From an uncultured Sphingomonadales bacterium (GTDB lineage Bacteria; Pseudomonadota; Alphaproteobacteria; Sphingomonadales; Sphingomonadaceae): 64,000 bases of DNA. The notes beneath the pieces are model-generated. The model had not been told where the DNA came from. It saw only the letters and a program-made list of their open reading frames with translations, and made no database searches. Of this stretch, positions 25,496-34,871 are shown in pieces. Positions within the stretch are counted from its first letter, which is position 1. Each line of letters opens with the position of its first letter. Both the position numbers and the translations under genes were made by a program. The stretch lies in contig CAIJLZ010000013.1 in NCBI GenBank assembly GCA_903821605.1, forward strand, positions 1-64,000. Reading direction: 5' to 3'.

Positions 25496-28481
25496 TGCCG
25501 GGCATCCTGCGGTCTGGTCGATCCCGGCCCATCGCAGCTTTGCCGATGCGTTGGCCCGCGGGCTGGTGGAGCGTCATGGTGCAGACCCGTTGGGGCTTGC
25601 CCGTGGCCTGTTGATTCTGCCCAATAGTCGCGCCGTCAAGGCCGTGACCGATGGTTTCATCCGCGTGACCGGCAAGGGGGCACTGCTGCCGCGCATGGTC
25701 GTGGTGGGTGACGAGGCACTCGATGAGCGGCTTGGGGTGCATTTCGATCCATTGGGCGGACCCAGCTTGCCACCGGCGATTGCGCCGCTTGAACGCTTGT
25801 TCGTGCTGGCGGAAATGGTGGGCAAGGCCCGGCCAGCGACTTCTGTATCGGAACGCTTCCGGCTGGCGCGCTCGCTTGGCCAGTTGATCGACCAGATGCA
25901 GGTTGAGGAACTCGGCGTCGAGGCGCTGGCCGATGTCGTGCTGGAGGATGCGCTCGCCACCCATTGGCAGGAAACGCTGGCCCAGTTGGAGGTGTTGCTC
26001 AAGGTCTGGCCGGCATATTTGGCCAGCCGTGGTCTCATTGATGCAGCGGATCGACGCAATCGCCTGTTGCGCACCGTGGCCGATCAGTGGAAGGCAAGCC
26101 CGCCACCAGCAGGGTTCGTGATGGCCGCTGGCATTACCACCTCGGCCCCGGCGATTGCGGCGCTGTTGCGGACGATCAGCCGCTTGCCGCAAGGCGGGGT
26201 GATCCTGCCGGCGCTGGATAGCGAGATGCCGGAGGAACATTGGGTGGCCTTGGGGCCATTGCCGCCGGATGACTCCGGCCAACGCCCGCCGCGCCCCCAA
26301 GAGAGCCACCCGCAATATCATCTCAAGCGCTTGCTTGATCGCATGGGCGTCGGGCGTGGCGAGGTGGACATCTGGCCTTATCAGGGGCTGCTTGATGCCG
26401 ATCCGGGGCGCGACCATATGATCGCCCAGGCGATGTTGCCGCCCGCCCGGACGACCGAATGGATCAATCTTGAACCGCAAGATCTGACGGTCCGGGGCAT
26501 CTATGCGCATGAACTGGCCCATGGTGGCGACGAGGCGCAGTTGATCGCGCTCGCCATTCGCCATCAACTGGAAAGCCCGCGCCGCACGGTGGCGCTGGTG
26601 ACGCCAGATCGTCTGCTCGCGAACCGCGTGACGGCCCATCTCCGCCGCTGGGAGATCGAGGTTGACGACAGCGCCGGTGTGCCGCTTGGCGATACGGTGC
26701 AGGGCGGCTTGCTGCTTGGGCTGGTCGAATTGATTGAGCATCGTTTCGCGCCGGTCCCGCTGGTGAGCGTGCTCCAGCACCCATTGGTAATGAAGGGGGA
26801 GCGGCGGCAGCTTTGGCTCGATCAGGTGCGTGGGCTTGATCGTCTGTTGCGCGGGCCACGCCCTGCGCCGGGGATAGCCGGCGTGACGACCCTGTTGGGC
26901 GACCGGATCGCGGAATTGCAGGCCCGCAAGCTATCGGTTGATGATGCGCTCGCCATTCGGGGCTGGTGGGTCGACGCATTGGTGCCGATGCTAGGGCGCT
27001 GCGCCGAACTCGCTGCGCCCGGGGCGGTCAGCCTGGGCGAATTGTTGAGCCGGCTGGTTGAGTTGGGCAGTGCGTTGACGGGTGAACAGCTTTGGGCTGG
27101 CCCGGTCGGGCGGCGGCTGGCGGATCAGGTCGCAGAATTGCGGGCATGGCTTATGGTCAATGACCTGCGGCTTGATGTCGCGGACGCGCGGGCCTTACTG
27201 GCAATGTGGCTGGGCGATATGGCGGTTCGCCCGACCTATGGCGGCCATCCGCGCGTGTTTATTTGGGGCCTGTTGGAGGCGCGCTTGCAACGTGCCGATC
27301 TCATGATCCTGGGTGGCTTGAACGAGGGGAGTTGGCCCGCCATGCCGACGCCCGACCCTTGGCTGTCACCGGGTATTCGGCGCGCGATTGGCTTGCCGTC
27401 GCCGGAATTCCGTATCGGTCTTGCCGCCCATGACTTTGCGACGGCGCTGGGCGCGCGTCGGGTGGTGTTGACCCGTGCAAAGCGGCAAGGGGGCAGCCCG
27501 ATGCTCGCTTCCCGCTTCTGGCGGCGATTGGAGGCCATGACCGGCGGCCTGCGGGAGGATTCCCAACTGGCGACATGGGCGCACTGGATTGATCTGCGTG
27601 ACGACCGCGTGCCGCGCGCGACCCAGCCTTGTCCGGCGCCACCGCTGGAGGCCCGGCCCGGCAAGATTTCGGTGACGACGGCCGACAAGCTGCTGGCCGA
27701 TCCCTATGCCTTTTACGCGCAGGCGGTGCTGAGATTGCGGTCGCTCGACCCGCTTGATGCGCCGGCTGAACGGCGGTGGATGGGGACGATCATCCATGCC
27801 GCGTTCGAGCAATGGGTGGATGACGGCGCGGTCATCGGTGATCTGGTGCCCGCGATTGACCGTGCCCTGTCCCATGATGCGATTGATCCGGTGTTCCGGG
27901 TGCTAAGCCGGCCCAAGCTTGTCGAGGCGGCACAGCAGTTGGAAGCGCAATTGGCCGCTGATCGCGCCGCCGGGCGGGCAACATTTTGGACCGAGTGCGA
28001 GGGCGAGGCCGAATTGGACGGCATCCGCCTGACCGGCAAGGCGGACCGGATTGATCGGATCAGTCACGAGCAAGGGCAGCCGGTCTATGCGATTGTTGAT
28101 TATAAGAGCGGCAAACCACCGAAAAAGGGAGCCGTCACCGGGGGGCGGAGCCTGCAACTCGGGTTGCTGGCGGAAATTCTCGAACAGGGTGGCTTTGAAA
28201 AAGTCCCGGCAGGCGAGGTGGCGCGGCTTGAATATTGGTCGCTGGCGCGCGCCTCATCCGGTAAGCCGCACGGCCATGTGCTTGAGATTGATAAGTGGTT
28301 TGCAAAGCTTGATGTCGACGGGGCACAAGCGGCGCATGTCGCGGCGTTCCGAGCGGCGGCGGCGAAATGGTTGACGGGGACTTCCCCCTTTGTCGCCAAG
28401 GAATTCGGGCAGGCCGGGACATATGAGGAATATGACCAGTTGATGCGCCTCGATGAATGGTTGGGTCGTCGCGATGACTAG
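25488..28481 (+). CDS. addB: Double-strand break repair protein AddB
   Basis: Subunit of the AddAB helicase-nuclease that processes double-strand breaks for RecA loading. The start at 25488 (MADAGHPAVWSIPAHRSFAD) follows GGAGGCG and overlaps murU by eight bases; the product has 997 residues, near the alphaproteobacterial norm. The N-terminal helicase-like half lacks a classical Walker A. The C-terminal PD-(D/E)XK nuclease is seen as DRIDRISHEQ, then VDYKSGKPPKKG, with a preceding WMGTIIHAAFEQW segment. The four-cysteine iron-sulfur cluster found in Bacillus AddB is not evident. Its stop overlaps addA. Confidence 0.94.
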   Translation: MADAGHPAVWSIPAHRSFADALARGLVERHGADPLGLARGLLILPNSRAVKAVTDGFIRVTGKGALLPRMVVVGDEALDERLGVHFDPLGGPSLPPAIAPLERLFVLAEMVGKARPATSVSERFRLARSLGQLIDQMQVEELGVEALADVVLEDALATHWQETLAQLEVLLKVWPAYLASRGLIDAADRRNRLLRTVADQWKASPPPAGFVMAAGITTSAPAIAALLRTISRLPQGGVILPALDSEMPEEHWVALGPLPPDDSGQRPPRPQESHPQYHLKRLLDRMGVGRGEVDIWPYQGLLDADPGRDHMIAQAMLPPARTTEWINLEPQDLTVRGIYAHELAHGGDEAQLIALAIRHQLESPRRTVALVTPDRLLANRVTAHLRRWEIEVDDSAGVPLGDTVQGGLLLGLVELIEHRFAPVPLVSVLQHPLVMKGERRQLWLDQVRGLDRLLRGPRPAPGIAGVTTLLGDRIAELQARKLSVDDALAIRGWWVDALVPMLGRCAELAAPGAVSLGELLSRLVELGSALTGEQLWAGPVGRRLADQVAELRAWLMVNDLRLDVADARALLAMWLGDMAVRPTYGGHPRVFIWGLLEARLQRADLMILGGLNEGSWPAMPTPDPWLSPGIRRAIGLPSPEFRIGLAAHDFATALGARRVVLTRAKRQGGSPMLASRFWRRLEAMTGGLREDSQLATWAHWIDLRDDRVPRATQPCPAPPLEARPGKISVTTADKLLADPYAFYAQAVLRLRSLDPLDAPAERRWMGTIIHAAFEQWVDDGAVIGDLVPAIDRALSHDAIDPVFRVLSRPKLVEAAQQLEAQLAADRAAGRATFWTECEGEAELDGIRLTGKADRIDRISHEQGQPVYAIVDYKSGKPPKKGAVTGGRSLQLGLLAEILEQGGFEKVPAGEVARLEYWSLARASSGKPHGHVLEIDKWFAKLDVDGAQAAHVAAFRAAAAKWLTGTSPFVAKEFGQAGTYEEYDQLMRLDEWLGRRDD

Positions 28482-31400
28482 TTCAGTAAAATCATTAAAA
28501 AAGCCTGATAAGGCATTGTTAGAATTAAGTAGTCCGCAGAAAAAAGCCTCGGACCCAGCGCTGCATGCGTGGCTATCGGCATCCGCCGGTTCGGGCAAGA
28601 CGCAGGTGTTGACCAGTCGCGTCTTTCGCCTGTTGTATCGCGGTGTCGATCCCGCGAGCATCCTGTGTCTGACCTATACCAAGGCGGGTGCTGCCGAAAT
28701 GGCGAACCGCATCAACGCGACATTGGCGCGCTGGGTCCGGCTTGATAACAGCAAATTGGCGGCTGACTTGAAGGCGCTGGGGGAGTCTGTCAGCCCGTCT
28801 AGTGTCGATCATGCCCGTACCCTGTTCGCCCGGGTGCTGGATGTGCCGGGCGGGTTGCGAATTCAGACGATCCACAGCTTTGCCCAGTCGTTGCTTGGCA
28901 GCTTTCCGGTTGAGGCGGGTTTGGTGCCGGGCTTTGAGTTGGTCGAAGGCGAGGCGCAGCGTGCGCTGGTCGAGGAGGCGATTGGATTTTCACTTGATAG
29001 CAATATCTTCGTGCAAGACATTGAGAATATTTCGAGACGAATGGGGGCGGATGACGCGCGGAAATATCTGATCCGTTGCGCGCAGGATGGGGCTGCCCTG
29101 CATGGCCTTGGCCCGGAGGAACTGATCGGCGACCGGATCTGGCGCGGGCTGGAGCTGCGACCGGGCACGGATGAGAGCGCAGAATTGCCGCGTTTCGCCG
29201 ATGAGGCGATTGCATTGTTGGGATTGGCCGATCTTGCCGCTTGTTATGCCGGGGATAAGATCAAAGCGACCCAGCTCGCGGTCGAGGCCTTGGCGACATT
29301 CCGGGCGCAGCGTCCGGCCGATCGGTTGCAGCAGTGGACAGCCTTGCGCGACGCATTCCTTACCAAGGAGGGAGGTCCTCGCAAGGCGCTGGAAGATCGC
29401 GCAATCAAGGCGGGGCAGGTTTCTGATCGATTTTACCGTCTGGTCGACTGGCTCAATGAAACTGACCTTCGTCTCGCGCGCTACGGCCTGGCGCGCAATC
29501 TTTTGGCCGCTTTGCGCGCCGGTGCGGTGGTCGCGCGGCGTTATCGTGAATTGAAGCATGCGCGGGCGGTGGTCGATTTCAATGATCTGATCCACCATCT
29601 GCATGATGTATTGACCCGGCGCGGCATGGGCGAATGGGTGCGGTTTAAGCTTGATCAGCAGACCGACCATGTGCTGATCGACGAGGCGCAGGACACCAAC
29701 CAGCGGCAATGGGAAATTATCGAGGCGCTGACCGATGAATATTTCTCGGGTGAAGGGGCGGTGGGCCGTGCCCGTAGCCTGTTCGTCGTCGGTGATTTCA
29801 AACAGGCGATCTTCTCCTTTCAAGGGACAAACCCGGCGGCATTTCGCGGCGCGCAGGAGCGATTTGCCGCACGGGCGGTCGCTGTTGGCAAGCCTTTTGA
29901 AGATCTTAGTCTGGATACTTCTTATCGGTCTTTGAGTGCGATTTTGGCCTGTGTGGATGCCGTGATCGATGATCAGGGGCCGCCCGCCTTGGGGATCGAC
30001 GGCGCACTCAACCGTCATGTGAGCTTTCGCCCCAAGCCGGGCGGCACCGTCTTGTTGTGGAAACCGGTTGGCCCGGAAGATGTGCAGCGCGCAGACTTGC
30101 CCGGTCTTGCAGCCGATCAGCAAGGTGATGGCGAAGAGAGCGGCGATGAAGAGCCGGGCGATAGTGACGGCGCCGATGACGGCAAGCGCGGGGCGGAGGC
30201 ACTGCTTGCCCGGCGGCTGGCCACGCAAATTCAAGCCTGGCTCCAGCATGAGCCGCTCTACCTTGATCAACAGGCCCGCTATGTCCAACCCGGCGACATC
30301 ATGATCCTATTGCGCAGCCGGGGCTTTCTGGCGCGCCAGATTATCGCCCGGTTGCATGATCTGAACATTCCGGTGGCAGGGATTGACCGGATGCAGTTGC
30401 AGGATGCGCTCGCGGTCAAGGACCTGCTGGCGGCGATGCGCTTTGCGGTTTCGCCCGACGATGATCTCAATCTCGCGGGATTGCTCGTCTCACCGCTATT
30501 CGGACTGACACAAGACGAGCTGTTCGAACTGGCGTGGAAACGTCGCACCAGCCTATGGCGCGCGCTACGTGGGCGGGCCGAAGCGCGGTTCGTCGCTGCC
30601 CGCGAGGGGTTGGATAGCCTGCTTGCGATGGCCGACCTTGTCTCACCGCATGGCTTTTTCGAACGGCTGTTATCTGGTCCGATCCGGGGGCGGGCAAAAA
30701 TGGTCGCGCGGTTGGGGCTGGAGGTGCTGGATCCGATTGAGGAGTTGCTTGTCAGCGCGCTGGATCAGGAACAGCAGGGCGTGGCGCATTTTGTCGGATT
30801 TCTCGCCGCGATGGATCGGGCCGAGGACGAGATTAAGCGCGAACAGGAAGGGCCACAGCATCAGGTGCGGATCATGACAGCCCATGGTTCCAAGGGCTTG
30901 CAGGCGCCTGTTGTGATTCTGGCTGATGCCACCAGCGATCCCGATGACCGGCGGGAGGCGCTGATCCCCTATGCGGTCGAAAGCGGCGTTGATCCGGTGT
31001 CGGCGCCCCTTGGTTCTTCAAAACGGCCCTGCCATCCGCGTGTCGCTGCTGCCTTTGATGCGGCGCGCACCGCGCGAGATGAAGAGCATCGGCGCTTGCT
31101 CTATGTCGCGCTGACCCGGGCGGAAGAGGTGCTTTGCCTCGGCGGCGCGATGGGCAAGAAGGTAAAGCCGGACGGGTCAAATCGCTGGCACGACATGGTG
31201 CGGGATGCGTTGCAGACGGCGCTGGAGGTCGAGCCGCAATCTGATCCGCTATGGGGTCAGGTCTGGCGTCATGGCGCTGCCACGACGCGCGGGCGGCCAC
31301 TGGCTACCGGCCAGCCCCCGGCAGCGCGACCGACGGCTCCGGACTTGCCGGACTGGATTGACCGCATGGCCCCGGAAGAGGCGCGTCCGCCGCGCCCACT

Positions 31401-31974
31401 AGCGCCCTCGCAACTCGGCGTGGACCTTGTCGCCGATCCGCCGGGCGATGACCCGCGTGTCGAGGCGATGTTGCGCGGAAGCTTGTTGCACGGGCTGTTT
31501 GAGCGTCTGCCGGGCCTTGCACCTGATCGTCGGGCGGCGCTTGCCGATACATGGCTCATTGGTCAGGCGGGCGAACGACCGGCATCATGGCGTCAAACGC
31601 TGGTGGCACAGGCGCTGGCGATCATCGATGATCCAGCCCATGCGGCGCTATTTGGGTCGGATAGCCTTGCCGAAGTGCCGTTGTCGGCGGTGGTCGGGGA
31701 AAAGGTAATTGCCGGCGTGGTGGATCGTATCCGGATTACCGATGATGCGGTCGAACTGGTCGATTTCAAGACCGGGCGACGCGTGCCATCCGGCGCGGGG
31801 GTGATCTCGACCCATCATTTGCGCCAGATGGCGGCCTATCGCGATGCGCTGCGCGTGATCTTTCCCGGTAGGTTGGTGCGGGCGGCGTTGTTGTATACGT
31901 CCGGGCCGGTGCTGTTCGAACTGGCCGATGCCCAGCTTGATGCCGCATCAGCAGAAACTGAAAGCGGTCAATAA
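28474..31974 (+). CDS. addA: Double-strand break repair helicase AddA
   Basis: UvrD-like helicase and nuclease, partner of AddB. It has 1166 residues. Walker A is SAGSGKT (37-43), the Walker B/DEAQD-type motif is VLIDEAQDTNQRQWE, and further motifs include GDFKQAIFSFQGTNP, VRIMTAHGSKGLQAPVV and LLYVALTRAEEVL. The C-terminal nuclease carries VDRIRITDDAVELVDFKTGR (quoted as DRIR..VDFKTG). The start at 28474 overlaps the addB stop. The first 30 codons are clearly more AT-rich than the rest (AAA, TTA, AAG-rich MTSSVKSLKKPDKALLELSS), an oddity in this GC-rich run. It is followed by trxA after 78 bases. Confidence 0.96.
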   Translation: MTSSVKSLKKPDKALLELSSPQKKASDPALHAWLSASAGSGKTQVLTSRVFRLLYRGVDPASILCLTYTKAGAAEMANRINATLARWVRLDNSKLAADLKALGESVSPSSVDHARTLFARVLDVPGGLRIQTIHSFAQSLLGSFPVEAGLVPGFELVEGEAQRALVEEAIGFSLDSNIFVQDIENISRRMGADDARKYLIRCAQDGAALHGLGPEELIGDRIWRGLELRPGTDESAELPRFADEAIALLGLADLAACYAGDKIKATQLAVEALATFRAQRPADRLQQWTALRDAFLTKEGGPRKALEDRAIKAGQVSDRFYRLVDWLNETDLRLARYGLARNLLAALRAGAVVARRYRELKHARAVVDFNDLIHHLHDVLTRRGMGEWVRFKLDQQTDHVLIDEAQDTNQRQWEIIEALTDEYFSGEGAVGRARSLFVVGDFKQAIFSFQGTNPAAFRGAQERFAARAVAVGKPFEDLSLDTSYRSLSAILACVDAVIDDQGPPALGIDGALNRHVSFRPKPGGTVLLWKPVGPEDVQRADLPGLAADQQGDGEESGDEEPGDSDGADDGKRGAEALLARRLATQIQAWLQHEPLYLDQQARYVQPGDIMILLRSRGFLARQIIARLHDLNIPVAGIDRMQLQDALAVKDLLAAMRFAVSPDDDLNLAGLLVSPLFGLTQDELFELAWKRRTSLWRALRGRAEARFVAAREGLDSLLAMADLVSPHGFFERLLSGPIRGRAKMVARLGLEVLDPIEELLVSALDQEQQGVAHFVGFLAAMDRAEDEIKREQEGPQHQVRIMTAHGSKGLQAPVVILADATSDPDDRREALIPYAVESGVDPVSAPLGSSKRPCHPRVAAAFDAARTARDEEHRRLLYVALTRAEEVLCLGGAMGKKVKPDGSNRWHDMVRDALQTALEVEPQSDPLWGQVWRHGAATTRGRPLATGQPPAARPTAPDLPDWIDRMAPEEARPPRPLAPSQLGVDLVADPPGDDPRVEAMLRGSLLHGLFERLPGLAPDRRAALADTWLIGQAGERPASWRQTLVAQALAIIDDPAHAALFGSDSLAEVPLSAVVGEKVIAGVVDRIRITDDAVELVDFKTGRRVPSGAGVISTHHLRQMAAYRDALRVIFPGRLVRAALLYTSGPVLFELADAQLDAASAETESGQ

Positions 31975-31993
31975 ATTCTATCTGCTAACTGGG

Positions 31994-32022
31994 TTGAGCG
32001 GATTGCCCGCTTTGCCTAGATT
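31994..32022 (+). promoter_or_regulatory. Candidate sigma-70 promoter of trxA
   Basis: TTGAGC and TAGATT are separated by 17 bases, 31 bases before the trxA ATG; GAGGAG at 32041-32046 serves as ribosome-binding site. The match is moderate and untested. Confidence 0.4.
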
Positions 32023-32052
32023 GCAGCTCAAATTTCACATGAGGAGTTTCAA

Positions 32053-32373
32053 ATGGCTACCAAGTCCGTCACCGATGCCAGCTTCGCTGCCGATGTTACC
32101 CAGTCCGATGTGCCGGTGGTAGTCGATTTCTGGGCCGAATGGTGCGGCCCGTGCAAGATGATTGCGCCCGCACTGGAAGAACTGTCGGCCGAACTGGTGG
32201 ACAAGGTTGTGATCGCCAAGGTCAATATCGACGATAATCCCGACGCCGCCTCGCGTTATGGCGTGCGTTCAATCCCGACCATGATCCTGTTCAAGGGCGG
32301 TGAACCGGTATCGACTCAGGTGGGCGCGGCGCCGAAGAGCGCGCTTAAGAACTGGATCGAAGGCCAGCTCTGA
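32053..32373 (+). CDS. trxA: Thioredoxin 1
   Basis: Cytoplasmic disulfide reductase, 106 residues, with the active-site motif [10 protein letters not shown], the buried Asp in VVDFWAEW, the cis-Pro in RSIPTMILF, and the C-terminal helix. It donates electrons to ribonucleotide reductase, whose genes lie 10 kb away in this window, as well as to methionine sulfoxide reductases and others. A good ribosome-binding site (GAGGAG) precedes it. Its TGA ends exactly one base before the convergent ygfZ stop, so the two genes share no intergenic spacer and no intrinsic terminator is visible. Confidence 0.99.
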   Translation: MATKSVTDASFAADVTQSDVPVVVDFWAEWCGPCKMIAPALEELSAELVDKVVIAKVNIDDNPDAASRYGVRSIPTMILFKGGEPVSTQVGAAPKSALKNWIEGQL

Positions 32374-33069
32374 TCATTCGACCTGCGCGGCATGCTCCAC
32401 CCGCTGGAGAATGACCGCTAAGCCCAGCTCGGGATAGCGTGCGCGTTCCCGGGCTGGTTCTTTTTCGGCGTCGGCGATGGGTACGACGGCAAGGCGGCGA
32501 TTGACCTTCTGCCGCCAGTTCATGCGGGCGGTATTTTCCTGCCCGACATAGCAACCCTTGGTGAAGCTGACGCCATTCAGCCGGTCGGCATTGCATTCGA
32601 GCCAGAGCGTCTGGTCCGAACCAAGCTCGGCCTGTCCCTCGGTCACGCCGAGCGCAAGGCGATGTTCCAGCCAGCCGGTGGCGGGCGCGTCAGGGGCGGC
32701 GATCCAGCGATGGCCAAGCTCGGCAAGGCGGGGGTCCGGCACGCCCTGCGCATCGTCGAGCGACCAGTGAACGGCGAGGCTGTCATCCCGCGCAATCTTG
32801 ATCGCGCGGCGCAGGCGATAGATGGTGAGCCGCTTGGCCAGCGCGTCAGCCGCCGCCGCCTCACAATCAAGCAGCAGGTCGTCGCCATCGGCCCAGACGA
32901 TGAAATCGAACAGCGCCTTGCCTTGGGGCGTCAACAGACCCGCCCAAATCGGCAATTCGTCGGTGACGTCATGGGTGACAAGGCCGTTGAGAAAGCCGCG
33001 CACATCTTCCCCCGACAAGCGAATAAGGGCGCGGTCGGCAAGGGTGGTGCCGGTCTCAGTGACTGCCAT
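32374..33069 (-). CDS. ygfZ: Folate-binding protein YgfZ
   Basis: Tetrahydrofolate-dependent protein that supports maturation or repair of certain iron-sulfur proteins, related to the T-protein of glycine cleavage. It has 231 residues with the family signature KGCYVGQENTARM (about residues 182-194), whose Cys is needed for function. The start at 33069 follows TGGAGG and overlaps the fadD stop by 14 bases; longer upstream frames lack a comparable site. It is the last gene of the minus-strand run from coaBC. Confidence 0.93.
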   Translation of the reverse strand: MAVTETGTTLADRALIRLSGEDVRGFLNGLVTHDVTDELPIWAGLLTPQGKALFDFIVWADGDDLLLDCEAAAADALAKRLTIYRLRRAIKIARDDSLAVHWSLDDAQGVPDPRLAELGHRWIAAPDAPATGWLEHRLALGVTEGQAELGSDQTLWLECNADRLNGVSFTKGCYVGQENTARMNWRQKVNRRLAVVPIADAEKEPARERARYPELGLAVILQRVEHAAQVE

Positions 33070-34855
33070 AGAGTGCCTCCAGCCGGTCGCCATAGATTGC
33101 ACGTATCTGGTGGCGACGGATTTTCATTGATGGGGTGAGCATTTCATTTTCCACGGTGAAGGGGGCATCCGCAAGGCAGATGCGGCGGACCTTCTCGATG
33201 ACCGAGATGTCGCGGTTGACGCGGTCGACTGCTGCCATCACCGCCTTGGTGAGCGCTGCCCGGTCTGTGGGGTCATGGCCCGCTGCGGCCCATGTGTTCA
33301 CCCATTCGGGATCGGGCACAATCAGCCCCACCAAATGGGGTCGCCGGTCGCCAATGACCATCGCTTGCAGAATTTCGGGCTGGAGGGTGAGCATGCCCTC
33401 GACGCGCTGGGGCGAGACATTGTCGCCCTTGTCGTTGACGATCAGGTCCTTTTTGCGGTCGGTGATGACGATCCGGCCCAGTTCGTCAATGTGCCCAACA
33501 TCGCCGCTATGGAGCCAACCATGTTGCAACGCCTTGGCGGTTTCGGCGGGATTGTTCCAATAGCCGTGCATCACGATCTCGCCGCGCACGAGGATTTCGC
33601 CGTCTTCGGCAATGCGGACCTCAACCCCGTCAATCGGCGGGCCGACAGTGTGCATCGCGATCCCCGTTTTGGGGCGGTTGCAGCTGATGATCGGCGCGGC
33701 CTCGGTTTGGCCATAGCCTTGCAACAGCGTCAGCCCCATGGCCGAAAAGAAGCGCCCAACCTCTGGGTTAAGTGGCGCACCACCCGAGACCATCGCCTTG
33801 ATCCGCCCGCCGAACCGGGCCTGAATTTGTGGGCGCAATGTGCGGTCGAGCAGCCGTTCAATCGGCCAGTCGAGCAGGCTGGCGCGGCCCTCGGCCTGAC
33901 GCTCGGCATTGCGCAGCGCGCGGTCGAGCAGCCAAGTCGCGACCCCGCCCTTTTTCTCGATCTGCTTGACGATTTTCTGTCGCAATACCTCGAACAGGCG
34001 CGGCACGACGACCATGATCGTCGGGCTTGATTCCTCGATATTCGATGCAAGCTTGTCCAGTCCCTCCGCATACCAGATTTCGCCACCTAGGCCGATGGGC
34101 AGGAACTGGCCGCCAGTATGTTCATAGCTGTGGGAGAGCGGAAGGAAGGACAGGAAACGTTCGTCGGCAATCCCGAAATCTTCCGCCACCAGTGCGAACG
34201 CGCCCGCGACATTGAGCAGGATCGCGCCATGGTGCTGCATCACGCCGCGCGGGACGCCGCCGGTGCCGCTGGTATAAATGATGCAGGCAAGATCAGCGCG
34301 TTTGGCCGTGCAACTGTCACGCAGCATGTGGATGTCGGCGTCGGTGACCGGGCGGGCGAGCAGATGTGCCCATGTCGCATGATGGCAATGGCCTTGGCCA
34401 GTTTTGACCGGCTCCATCGTGATCACCGCCGCGACAGCGGGCGCGCGCATCACCGCTGGCAACAGGTTCTGGCCAATTTTCTGGTTGGAAAAAATGACGA
34501 AGCGCGCGCCGCTATCGGAGAGAATATGGCTGTGATCGCGTTCGGTATTGGTGGTGTAGGTCGGCACCGTGACGCCACCGGCGGCCATGATCGCCAGATC
34601 GGCGATGCACCATTCAGGCCGGTTTTCCGATACCAGCATGACCCGGTCGCCCGCCTGCACGCCCAATTCGCGCAAGGAAAGTGCCAGCGCCGTGACCTGC
34701 CGCGCCGTGTCGTGCCAGCTTATCGCCTGCCAGCCATTGTCTTTCCGGGCGACGAGGAACGGTTTGTGGCCATTGGCCTCGGCGCGGGCGAAGAACATCT
34801 CCACCAAATTGTCGAAATGCTCGAACTGGTGAAATGCTGCCGTCGACGTCCCCAT
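33056..34855 (-). CDS. fadD: Long-chain acyl-CoA synthetase (AMP-forming)
   Basis: ANL-superfamily enzyme that activates fatty acids with ATP and CoA. At 599 residues it resembles the FAA1-type long-chain synthetases. The P-loop reads IIYTSGTGGVPRGVM, where the usual second Thr and Lys are Gly and Arg, a mild departure from YTSGTTGxPKG. The adenylate motif is LLQGYGQTEAAPI, the hinge is GWLHSGDVGHIDELG, and the C-terminal RKKDLIVNDKGDNVSP supplies the catalytic-lysine domain. It lies between ggt (16 bases upstream) and ygfZ (overlap). The chain-length preference cannot be read from the sequence, and the symbol is by family. Confidence 0.88.
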   Translation of the reverse strand: MGTSTAAFHQFEHFDNLVEMFFARAEANGHKPFLVARKDNGWQAISWHDTARQVTALALSLRELGVQAGDRVMLVSENRPEWCIADLAIMAAGGVTVPTYTTNTERDHSHILSDSGARFVIFSNQKIGQNLLPAVMRAPAVAAVITMEPVKTGQGHCHHATWAHLLARPVTDADIHMLRDSCTAKRADLACIIYTSGTGGVPRGVMQHHGAILLNVAGAFALVAEDFGIADERFLSFLPLSHSYEHTGGQFLPIGLGGEIWYAEGLDKLASNIEESSPTIMVVVPRLFEVLRQKIVKQIEKKGGVATWLLDRALRNAERQAEGRASLLDWPIERLLDRTLRPQIQARFGGRIKAMVSGGAPLNPEVGRFFSAMGLTLLQGYGQTEAAPIISCNRPKTGIAMHTVGPPIDGVEVRIAEDGEILVRGEIVMHGYWNNPAETAKALQHGWLHSGDVGHIDELGRIVITDRKKDLIVNDKGDNVSPQRVEGMLTLQPEILQAMVIGDRRPHLVGLIVPDPEWVNTWAAAGHDPTDRAALTKAVMAAVDRVNRDISVIEKVRRICLADAPFTVENEMLTPSMKIRRHQIRAIYGDRLEALYGSH

Positions 34856-34871
34856 GTCCTAATCCGTTATA

